Positions 1 to 6,442 of a DNA stretch of 36,825 nt are shown here, one piece after another. The notes under the pieces were generated by a model, which ran no database searches, was not told the origin of the DNA, and saw only the letters and a program-made list of their open reading frames with translations. Source of the DNA: a virus; the IMG/VR virus record IMGVR_UViG_3300011114_000588, positions 1-36,825 of that record, one strand, 5' to 3'. The position numbers and the translations under genes are program-made. Numbering within the stretch: position 1 is the stretch's first letter; the number at the start of each line of letters is the position of its first letter.

Positions 1-127
1 GCTCGCCATAAACCGCCTTGGCGGCTTGCTCTGCGTTCATGGTGCGGGTGACGACGTTGGCTAGGCGGGTGGCGTAGGACATTGTCTTGGTTCCTTCGTT
101 TGCGGGGTTTACGTTAGGGTCTACTGA
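1..127. repeat. Terminal copy of 127-bp exact overlap (circular closure)
   Basis: Bases 1-127 are identical to 36699-36825. An exact 127-base overlap matches a common assembly k-mer length, so it marks a circular contig rather than a biological terminal repeat. Bases 1-82 therefore duplicate the 5' part of the small leftward gene annotated at 36673-36780. Confidence 0.9.
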
Positions 128-153
128 GGCGCTCACGTTTGAGCATGAGCGCC
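128..153. other. Perfect hairpin between two leftward genes
   Basis: GGCGCTCA (128-135) pairs with TGAGCGCC (146-153) around a 10-nt loop. It lies in the 131-bp gap between the gene ending at 214 and the next leftward gene starting at 82 (=36780). No T-run follows on the minus strand, so it is not a classical intrinsic terminator. An RNA processing or stabilising hairpin in the early operon transcript is possible. The rest of 83-213 holds only short palindromes and no gene. Confidence 0.5.
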
Positions 154-213
154 CTATAGAGCCTAGGCGCTAGCGTTGACGATAGCAGCGGGCGAAAATG
201 GTGAGGTGTTTGG

Positions 214-393
214 TCATTGGGCGACCGGACGGTCTGACGCGCCGCGAACCTTGCGCCGCTCGATGTCGACGAAATCCATCGCCGCTTCTTCGCTCTGGAA
301 GGTTTGGGCGACGGGCGGGCGCGAGCCGCCAGAGTGAAGGCCGTAAGAGTCGTCCTCGTTCTTCGTGATGTCGTAACCTCGGTAAATGGTCAT
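214..393 (-). CDS. Small acidic early protein, 59 aa, unknown function
   Basis: First gene of the long leftward operon. The ATG at 393 is chosen because AGGAG lies about 8 nt upstream and the protein begins with a compact domain (MTIYRGYDITK). The reading frame is open further upstream but crosses the promoter and operator, which argues against an earlier start. The protein is rich in charged residues, has no membrane segment or signal peptide, and I do not recognise a domain. Its residue pattern (GYDI, then EAAMDFVDIERR near residues 36-48) suggests a small alpha/beta fold with a helix. Its position just after the predicted leftward promoter suggests early, abundant expression; anything about function would be a guess. 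Confidence 0.7.
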   Translation of the reverse strand: MTIYRGYDITKNEDDSYGLHSGGSRPPVAQTFQSEEAAMDFVDIERRKVRGASDRPVAQ

Positions 394-424
394 CTCTCTG
401 TCTCCTGTTGGCGTGAGGTGATTG

Positions 425-452
425 ATCATACCTGAATATGTGAGGGTTACAA
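425..452 (-). promoter_or_regulatory. Putative sigma70-type leftward early promoter
   Basis: On the minus strand a -35 box TTGTAA (plus-strand 447-452) is followed after 16 bp by a -10 box TATGAT (plus-strand 425-430). The first downstream ATG is at 393. The -35 box lies inside the palindrome at 446-467, so a protein bound there would block the promoter. This is sequence-based; the transcription start has not been shown. Confidence 0.6.
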
Positions 453-467
453 ATGTTAATTTGTAAC
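446..467. promoter_or_regulatory. Palindromic operator overlapping the leftward -35 box
   Basis: GTTACAAAT (446-454) and ATTTGTAAC (459-467) form a perfect 9-bp inverted repeat with a 4-bp spacer (GTTA). It is AT-rich in a GC-rich genome and covers the predicted -35 box of the early promoter. This geometry is typical of a dimeric HTH repressor site. The candidate ligands encoded here are the HTH protein at 31900-32133 and the GcrA homologue at 34047-34562, but no identical site was seen upstream of the 31900 gene. Confidence 0.6.
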
Positions 468-612
468 AGTGAACTTGTGGAGGGTTCAAAAACGAGAAGT
501 GGGGAAGGGGAGGGGGAATTGAGTGGCTTCCCCTGCCCGTCCAGACCCTCCCGAAATGCCCTGTTCGCCCATAAGTACACATAACGCAACACTCGCGTCC
601 AAGTCATCGAAA

Positions 613-818
613 TCGGTCTTTATCGGTCTTTGGACGGTTTTGGCTAAATCGTCCAATCGGTCTATTTCCGACATTTACCCCTTTAGATCGGTCTTTGACC
701 CGTGTTCGTCGGTCTTTTTCCGACCCTAATCCGACATTGCCCAACGAGGGACCGATCTGACGGGGGGGATACTATATCCCCCCGTCGGTCCCGTCGGTCG
801 GTCTTTTGGCCGGTCTTT
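613..818. repeat. Iteron-like array of TCGGTCTTT 9-mers
   Basis: Exact TCGGTCTTT occurs at 613-621, 623-631, 688-696, 709-717 and 798-806. One-mismatch versions are at 657-665 (TCGGTCTAT) and 810-818 (CCGGTCTTT). Further TCGGTCCC cores occur at 785-792 and, inverted, around 748-755. The first two copies are tandem with a 10-bp period (612-631). All five exact copies share one strand. Direct repeats of this size and density next to a hairpin resemble binding sites for a replication initiator or a DNA-binding regulator. Spacing is irregular, so they are not CRISPR repeats. Confidence 0.7.
748..792. other. Long imperfect hairpin inside the iteron-like array
   Basis: GGGGGGATA (763-771) pairs with TATCCCCCC (775-783) around a 3-nt CTA loop. 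Outside a one-base bulge GAC (759-761) pairs with GTC (784-786), and GGGACC (748-753) pairs with GGTCCC (787-792) with a 5-nt bulge on the left. The result is an 18-bp interrupted stem. There is no upstream plus-strand gene to terminate here. A cruciform at an origin, a leader hairpin of the rightward transcript or a protein site are the main possibilities. Confidence 0.6.
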
Positions 819-950
819 CAGCTGGGCTGTAAGCATGAACAATCATACTCATTATATACACGCGCCTATGCACCTGCCCCGCCCGCCTGCCCATGCCTAG
901 CTCTGCATCATTGCCCAGCCCGTACGATCAACGTCACGCCTCGACGCGCC

Positions 951-976
951 ATGACAGGGGCGCATGACAGGGGCGC
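951..976. repeat. Tandem 13-bp repeat (ATGACAGGGGCGC x2)
   Basis: Two exact adjacent copies at 951-963 and 964-976. The array is also bracketed by CATGAC near 950-955 and GTCATG near 977-982, so it can fold back. It lies in the non-coding control region. Function unknown. Confidence 0.6.
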
Positions 977-1286
977 GTCATGGGCGGGCGCGTGGCCCGA
1001 TAATGTCGACCGGGGCAGTGGGGTATGGCGAGGCGAGGGGGTACCCCCTTCGATGTCGGTGGGGGGGGGTGCGTGTCTGTGTCTGCCCCTCCCCACAAAT
1101 TTTTTGCCCAAAAACAGTATTTACCCGCCCTAAACTTGACTACCCCCGCCCCCACCGCCACTATGCTAATGCGTGACTGCCACAGCGGTGCGCGAGCGGT
1201 CGTTGGTCCTCGCACGACGGGACTGCTCGGCGGGGGTGTGTGTGGCGCGCATCCCCGCCTACGCCACAGCGCCACGGAGTTATGAG

Positions 1287-2125
1287 ATGATTGATCCATT
1301 TAGGGTCGGAGGCCCTGCGTTGATTTCGTTCAGCGGCGGCAGGACTAGCGCCTATATGCTCTGGCGCATTTTACAAGCACACGGGGGGGGCTTCCTAGTA
1401 ATGTTGTGGTGGCCTTCGCTAACACCGGCAAGGAACATGAGGAAACGCTTCGTTTTGTGCATGAGTGTGGATCGCGCTGGGGCGTAGAAATTGTCTGGCT
1501 TGAGTTTCTAGCTAGGTCTGGACCGCGCAACGAGCGTTACGAGGTCGTTGGCTACAATAGCGCCAGCCGCAACGGCGAACCTTTTGCCCGCCTGATTAAG
1601 GCCAAATCCTATACGCCGAATCAGCAAATGCGGTTCTGCACTGACGAGATGAAAGTTTCAGCCATCAGCCATTACTGCGTAAGCGAACTTGGCTGGGATT
1701 CATGGGCTAATGTGGTTGGACTTCGCCATGATGAAGGCCATCGCTGCTTGAAAGCCTACGCAAAGAATGATGAGGGCAAAAGCCCGTGGCAGACGGTATG
1801 CCCGCTTGATAAGGCTAGGGCTACCAAGGCAGACGTTGCGGCGTTCTGGAAGGCCCAGCCCTTTGATCTGAAGCTAGATAAACGCCTTGGCAACTGCGAT
1901 ATGTGCTTCTTAAAGGGCCGGGGCATCCTCAAGACCCTGATCCGCGAGAACCCCGGCATTGCCGACTGGTGGATCGAGCAGGAACGGGTCGGTAAGGGGT
2001 CGTTTAACAAAGAGTTCGCATATGCCGACTTGGTGCGTGAGGTTGAACAACAGCCGCATCTGTTTGATGAGTTAGTGGATGAGGAGTACGACGCAGAGTG
2101 CGGGCTGGCATGTAGTCCACATTGA
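1287..2125 (+). CDS. PAPS-reductase-family (PP-loop) protein, frame interrupted at G8
   Basis: The protein belongs to the adenine-nucleotide alpha-hydrolase fold of phosphoadenylyl-sulfate reductases. The 5' part (ATG 1287, GGAG 7 nt upstream) carries the PP-loop FSGGRTSAY at residues 15-23. The rest lies in the -1 frame from about 1391 and carries NTGKEHEET, FCTDEMK and a C-x-x-C motif (NCDMCFLKG), expected to bind metal or an Fe-S cluster. The two parts join smoothly (…QAHGGG-LPSNVVVAFANTGK…) if the ribosome slips back one base, or one G is missing, in the run at 1383-1390. Many phages carry this family; proposed roles include sulfur transfer to DNA, RNA or host metabolites, not established here. 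It is the first gene of the rightward operon, 54 bp before the terminase genes. Confidence 0.8.
1383..1390 (+). other. G8 homopolymer causing a -1 frame change
   Basis: Eight Gs fall between codon CAC (1380-1382) and CTT of the downstream frame (1391). Frame 0 reads GGG GGG GGC; the conserved downstream frame needs nine Gs or a -1 slip on G GGG GGC. A homopolymer consensus error, a genuine indel (phase variation) or programmed slippage would all give this picture. Confidence 0.7.
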
Positions 2126-2179
2126 CTTATCCCCTCATTTGCTTGAAACTGCCCTTAATCTCCTGAGATTTGGTGACCA

Positions 2180-2494
2180 ATGCCCAAAAGCAGCACGACA
2201 TTTGTACCTAAAGGCAGCGACAGGCAGGGTGTGGTCCCGCCCGGTCGGCCCAAGGGGCTTAAGAACAAGTCATCTGAGGCGGCTAAGGCGGCTATTGCCA
2301 GTTTTATCGACGGCAATGCCAGTCGCATCCAAGGCTGGCTTGATGAGATTTACGAGCGTGAGGGTCCGAAGGCGGCGTTTAACTGCTTTTCGGACATGCT
2401 TGAGTATCATGTGCCGAAGCTGGCGCGCACTGAGGTCACTGGCGCTGATGAAGGCCCGGTTGAGATTGTGATCTCGTGGGCCAAAGACGAATAG
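2180..2494 (+). CDS. Terminase small subunit-like DNA-binding protein
   Basis: 104 aa. The N-terminal basic block PPGRPKGLKNK (about residues 20-30) is typical of a group of small phage DNA-binding proteins found immediately upstream of the large terminase. A helical Ala-rich segment and the C-terminal stretch KLARTEVTG follow. The gene overlaps the large terminase gene by 19 bp. By position and composition it should recognise phage DNA for packaging, but the sequence alone does not exclude another DNA-binding role. The start ATG at 2180 gives a normal N-terminus, but the Shine-Dalgarno upstream is weak (GAGATTTGGTG). Confidence 0.7.
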   Translation: MPKSSTTFVPKGSDRQGVVPPGRPKGLKNKSSEAAKAAIASFIDGNASRIQGWLDEIYEREGPKAAFNCFSDMLEYHVPKLARTEVTGADEGPVEIVISWAKDE

Positions 2495-3816
2495 AGCTAC
2501 CGTACACGGCGCGGGCGGCGTTTATGCCGTTTCACAAGCGCGACCAGCGTTGGGCGTGTCTTGTAGCGCACCGCCGCGCCGGTAAAACGGTCAGTGCGGT
2601 GAATGACATCATTGCTAGGGCGGTGATGAGCACGGGTCCAAACCCGCTTTTTGGCTATATTGCGCCATATCGTAGTCAGGCCAAGAGCGTTTCTTGGGAC
2701 TATTTCAAATGGTACGCCAAGCCGATCATTAAGCAGACGAACGAGGCGGAACTTCAGATCACTTTGGTGAATGGGGCTCAGATCAGGCTGTTTGGGGCTG
2801 ATAATGCTGACGCCATGCGTGGTCTTGGCTTTGACGGCATTTACATGGACGAATATGGCGACTTTCGCCCTAGTGTGTGGGGCAACGTCATTCGCCCTAC
2901 GCTGTCTGACAAGCTCGGCTGGGCTGTTTTCGGTGGAACGCCGAAGGGCAAGAACCAGTTCTGGGACATCTACGACACTGCCGTGCAGAACGCCGATAAG
3001 GATTGGTTTCTGCTGACCCTGAAGGCGTCAACCAGTGGATTGCTGCCAGATACGGAACTGAAGGCCGCTGCATCGCAAATATCTGAGGACCAGTACCTTC
3101 AGGAGTATGAGTGCAGCTTTGAGGCGGCTATTCGGGGCGCGTATTATGGCCTTGAGATGCGTATTGCGTCGGACGAGGGACGAATCCGCAGTGTTCCGTA
3201 TGATCCGTCGCTCCAGACCTATACGGCGTGGGATTTGGGCTACAAGGATGACACGGCTATCTGGTGGTATCAGATGGCTCGCGGCGAGGTGCGGGTGATC
3301 GACTTCCACGCCATTTCTGGTTCCAGCATACAAGAGCTGGCGAAGATTATCACTGACAAGCCCTACCATTATGCCAAGCACTTCCTGCCGCACGACGCCA
3401 AGGCTAAGACGCTGGCGGCGCAGGGCAAGTCGATTATCGAACAGATGGGCGAATATCTGGGGATGCAGAATCTGGCGATTGTGCCGGATTTGAGCGTTCA
3501 GGACGGGATTCAGGCCACGCGCATGATGATGCCGCGTGTGTATTTCGATCAGGAAAAGTGCCATTCGGGCATTGAATCGCTGCGCCAGTATCAGCGTGAG
3601 TACGACGAGGACAAGAAGGCGTACAGGGCGACCCCCCGGCACGACTGGACGAGCCACGCTGCGGATGCGTTTCGTATGCTGGCGATAGCTTGGCGCAATG
3701 AGCCGCCCAAGCTGGTAATCAACACGGATCGACCGCTCATGGTCGGACCCGGCAACACGGCCACACTGAATGATATGTGGGCCGCACAGAGAAAGCCAAG
3801 GAGGCTGAGAATATGA
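2476..3816 (+). CDS. terL: Terminase large subunit (packaging ATPase-nuclease)
   Basis: 446 aa, usual length for the family. The ATPase domain has Walker A AHRRAGKT (residues 31-38), Walker B GIYMDE (121-126) and the coupling motif FGGTPKG (152-158). The C-terminal RNase H-like nuclease shows the acidic residues in TAWDLGYKDD (D253), PHDAK (D307) and the late SHAADAFR (D397). It drives DNA into the prohead and cuts it. GTG 2476 is chosen as start because the adenine-binding region PFHKRDQRW (18-26) and the preceding IELPYTAR belong to the family; ATG 2524 would remove part of it. It overlaps the small subunit upstream and the next gene downstream (ATGA), implying coupled translation. Confidence 0.95.
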   Translation: MGQRRIELPYTARAAFMPFHKRDQRWACLVAHRRAGKTVSAVNDIIARAVMSTGPNPLFGYIAPYRSQAKSVSWDYFKWYAKPIIKQTNEAELQITLVNGAQIRLFGADNADAMRGLGFDGIYMDEYGDFRPSVWGNVIRPTLSDKLGWAVFGGTPKGKNQFWDIYDTAVQNADKDWFLLTLKASTSGLLPDTELKAAASQISEDQYLQEYECSFEAAIRGAYYGLEMRIASDEGRIRSVPYDPSLQTYTAWDLGYKDDTAIWWYQMARGEVRVIDFHAISGSSIQELAKIITDKPYHYAKHFLPHDAKAKTLAAQGKSIIEQMGEYLGMQNLAIVPDLSVQDGIQATRMMMPRVYFDQEKCHSGIESLRQYQREYDEDKKAYRATPRHDWTSHAADAFRMLAIAWRNEPPKLVINTDRPLMVGPGNTATLNDMWAAQRKPRRLRI

Positions 3817-4136
3817 GCGGCGTAAATAACCCCTTTCGCTATCAATACGAACACGTTGCGGCATCCGTAACCGCTCAGGTGCTAGGCACAACGGGCGCTG
3901 TGGGCGACTATCTGCACCGCATCATCATCACCGTATCGACTGCCGCTACGGCTGCTGTGCAGATTGTTGACGGCACGGGCGCTGGCATCCTGACGCACAC
4001 CATCCTGCCCAACAGCCCCGGCGACGGTATTGGCGTCTATAACGTCGAAATAAACGCCGTGTCGGCTAACGGTGCATGGAAAATCACGACCGGCGCTGGC
4101 TCCGAAGTCATGGCCGTCGGCATCTTCTCGGCCTGA
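3813..4136 (+). CDS. Small beta-rich protein between terminase and portal
   Basis: 107 aa. The ATG at 3813 overlaps the terL stop, with a strong AAGGAGG (3798-3804) 8 nt upstream, so it is probably well expressed. The composition (many T, V, I, G, A; alternating hydrophobic residues such as HRIIITVSTAATAAVQIVDG) indicates a beta-sandwich, without signal peptide or membrane helix. The strong ribosome site and position in the head module suggest a small virion or head-decoration protein, but I do not recognise a named family. The end overlaps the portal start (TGATG). Confidence 0.7.
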   Translation: MSGVNNPFRYQYEHVAASVTAQVLGTTGAVGDYLHRIIITVSTAATAAVQIVDGTGAGILTHTILPNSPGDGIGVYNVEINAVSANGAWKITTGAGSEVMAVGIFSA

Positions 4137-6442
4137 TGACAATGGAACCCGTCTCCTCACCCGTCACCCGCCTTCTGACTTGCGTTCATCAATACGATAA
4201 CGAGTTCAAGAAGTGGGACGCCCGCGTCACCAAGATCATCCGCCGCTATCGCGATGACACACGCGGGTCCACGGGCAACGAGACGGCGCGCTTCAACATC
4301 CTGTGGTCAAACGTGCAAACGCTTGTCCCGGCTGTCTACGCCAAACTGCCCAAGGCGGATGTGTCTCGCCGTTTCGGCGACAACGACCCCGTTGGCCGGG
4401 TTGCGTCCCTGTTGATCGAACGCGCTCTGGACTACGAGATTGAACACTATCCCGACTTCCGCGCCTCTATGCGTAATGCGGTGGAGGACCGTTTTCTTGG
4501 CGGTCGCGGCGTGGCTTGGGTGCGGTACGATCCGCACATCAGGAAGCAGGACGTACCGGAAGATGGCTATCAGATCACCGAAGACGTTGAGAATGAGGGC
4601 GACGAGTACGGTGACATTCATAACCAGACTTCGGGCATGGAAGACCGGCCAGAAGAAATTGAGTATGAGTGCGCCCCAACCGATTACATCCACTGGAAGG
4701 ATTTCGGCCATTCCGTAGCGCGCACATGGGAAGAAGTCACAAAGGTCTGGCGCTGGGTCTATATGTCAGAGGAGGCGCTGAAAGAGCGGTTCGGCGACGA
4801 ACTTGCCAAGAAGGTGCCGCTCGACTCCAGCCCTGAGCAGCTCAACAAATACGCCCAGACGAACAAAACCAACGACAAGGCCAAGGTCTGCGAGCTTTGG
4901 GACAAGGAAAAGGGCCGGGTTTACTGGTTCACCGAATCCTACCCGGAAATGCTCGACGACCGTGATGACCCGCTTGAGCTAGAGGGCTTCTTTCCCTGCG
5001 CCAAGCCGCTATACGCGACCACGACCAGCGACAGCCTTGTGCCGGTTCCTGACTTTGTTTTGTATCAGGACCAAGCCAACGAACTCGACATCCTCACCGA
5101 CCGCATCGACGGTCTGGTCAAGGCCCTGCGAGTGCGCGGTGTCTATGACGCTTCACAGCCCGCCTTGCAGCGCCTGCTGACCGAAGGCGACAACAACACC
5201 CTTATCCCCGTCGATAAGTGGATGGCGTTCTCCGAAAAGGGTGGCCTGAAAGGCTCCATCGACCTTCTGCCCATCGACACGCTCGCTAACGCCCTGATCC
5301 AGTGTTATCAAGCGCAGCAGCAGATCAAGGGCCAGATATACGAAATTACCGGCATTTCCGATATCATTCGCGGCAATACGGCGGCGTCTGAGACGGCCAC
5401 GGCACAGCAAATCAAGGGCCAATATGCGGGCCTGAGACTGCGTTCGATGCAGGAAGCGGTGGCCCTGTTTGCGTCAGAACTGCTTCGTCTGAAGGCCCAG
5501 ATCATCTGCACCAAGTTCCAGCCGCAGACGATCCTTGAATATGCCGCTGCGGCGCAGATGTCTGACGCCGACAAGCAACTGATCCCGCAAGCCCTGCAAC
5601 TACTTCAGGACAGCCCGCTGCGGACGTTCCGCATCGAGGTCGCGTCTGACAGTTTGGTGCAGCTTGACGAGAACCAGAACAAGGCCGACCGCGTTGAGTT
5701 CCTGAACGCCTTCTCAAACTTCATGCGTGAGGCTGTCCCTGCTGGTCAGGCCAGCCCTGAAATGGTGCCGACCCTCATGGACATCATGAAGTTCGGCATT
5801 GGCGGGTTCAAGCAGGCCAAACAGATTGAAGGCACGATTGACGTTGCCCTTCAGGCTCTGAGCGCCAAGGCTCAACAGGCCCAACAGAACCCGCCGCCCA
5901 ATCCTGAAATGATGAAGATGCAGGCAGAGCAGCAAGCCGCTCAGGCCAAGATGCAGGCTGATGTGCAAATGGAGCAGGCCAAGATGCAAGCTGATATGCA
6001 GATTGAGCAGATGAAGGCCCAGCTTGCCCAACAGCTTGAGTCCAGCAAGCAGCAGCACGAAGCCAATCTGAAGATGCAAGAACTGTCCATGCAAGAGCAA
6101 TTCGACCGTTGGAAGGCCGATCTCGACGCGGCGACAAAGATTATGGTCGCCCGCATCGGAGCCAACCCCGGAATTGACGTTGCCATGATGGAAGCCGAAG
6201 ACGCGGCTAAAAACACGGTGATTGAAGCCCTGACTGGCCGCGTTGAGCAAAACGCCAACAATGTCGCGGCCCTGCACAACCATGTGGCTGATATGCATGA
6301 GCAGATGATGCAGACAACGCAGGGGGCCTTGCAGCGGTCAGAGGAACTCGCAAGAATGGCTCTTGCGCCCAAACGCATCGTGCGCGGTCCTGATGGCCGC
6401 GCTGTCGGGGTAGAAGTCGTTCAAGCCGGAACCATGCAATGA
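4136..6442 (+). CDS. Portal protein
   Basis: 768 aa, within the range of large podovirus portals. The N-terminal half has the features of phage portal proteins just downstream of terL: an early helical region (…FKKWDARVTKIIRRYRD…), the NETARFNILWSN segment, and later QIKGQIYEITGISDIIRGNT, a sequence type recurrent in portals. Residues about 590-690 are a Met/Gln-rich coiled coil (repeating KMQAD/EQAKMQ), as in portals with a long helical barrel. It forms the ring through which DNA is packaged and ejected. ATG 4136 overlaps the preceding stop (TGATG) without a clear ribosome site, so it is probably translationally coupled; ATG 4142 is an alternative start. Confidence 0.9.
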   Translation: MTMEPVSSPVTRLLTCVHQYDNEFKKWDARVTKIIRRYRDDTRGSTGNETARFNILWSNVQTLVPAVYAKLPKADVSRRFGDNDPVGRVASLLIERALDYEIEHYPDFRASMRNAVEDRFLGGRGVAWVRYDPHIRKQDVPEDGYQITEDVENEGDEYGDIHNQTSGMEDRPEEIEYECAPTDYIHWKDFGHSVARTWEEVTKVWRWVYMSEEALKERFGDELAKKVPLDSSPEQLNKYAQTNKTNDKAKVCELWDKEKGRVYWFTESYPEMLDDRDDPLELEGFFPCAKPLYATTTSDSLVPVPDFVLYQDQANELDILTDRIDGLVKALRVRGVYDASQPALQRLLTEGDNNTLIPVDKWMAFSEKGGLKGSIDLLPIDTLANALIQCYQAQQQIKGQIYEITGISDIIRGNTAASETATAQQIKGQYAGLRLRSMQEAVALFASELLRLKAQIICTKFQPQTILEYAAAAQMSDADKQLIPQALQLLQDSPLRTFRIEVASDSLVQLDENQNKADRVEFLNAFSNFMREAVPAGQASPEMVPTLMDIMKFGIGGFKQAKQIEGTIDVALQALSAKAQQAQQNPPPNPEMMKMQAEQQAAQAKMQADVQMEQAKMQADMQIEQMKAQLAQQLESSKQQHEANLKMQELSMQEQFDRWKADLDAATKIMVARIGANPGIDVAMMEAEDAAKNTVIEALTGRVEQNANNVAALHNHVADMHEQMMQTTQGALQRSEELARMALAPKRIVRGPDGRAVGVEVVQAGTMQ

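Larger units (their letters stand above)
394..1286. other. Divergent non-coding control region (~890 bp)
   Basis: This is the largest gene-free stretch of the genome, between the leftward early-type operon (start 393) and the rightward late operon (start 1287). It contains a leftward promoter with a palindromic operator (425-467), an inverted repeat TTGGACG/CGTCCAA (630-636/650-656), an array of TCGGTCTTT-like 9-mers (613-818), a long G/C hairpin (748-792), an AT-rich stretch around 841-860 (possible rightward -10, TATATA at 853-858, no convincing -35) and a 13-bp tandem repeat (951-976). A TTGACT at 1136-1141 has no -10 at normal spacing (TATGCT lies 20 bp away). Open frames here lack ribosome sites and protein-like composition. 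The density of repeats makes it the best candidate for a replication origin and/or switch. Confidence 0.75.

Noticed and set aside
170-607. 145-aa leftward frame crossing the operator
   Set aside because: It is out of frame with the supported 59-aa gene, spans the promoter and palindrome, and its protein looks like an Arg/Pro-rich shadow frame.
613-818. CRISPR array
   Set aside because: Repeats are only 9 bp with irregular spacing and no spacers of uniform length.
1136-1167. Rightward promoter TTGACT ... TATGCT before the late operon
   Set aside because: The spacing is 20 bp, too long for sigma70, and no alternative -10 at 16-18 bp was convincing.
523-1285. Several open frames on both strands in the control region (for example 523-729 and 702-1133 on +, 934-1299 on -)
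   Set aside because: They lack ribosome sites, overlap each other and the repeats, and read as low-quality protein sequence; the repeats and hairpins explain the region better.
1170-1286. tRNA-like or attachment-site sequence upstream of the late operon
   Set aside because: No cloverleaf, T-loop (GTTCRANNC) or integrase gene could be seen.
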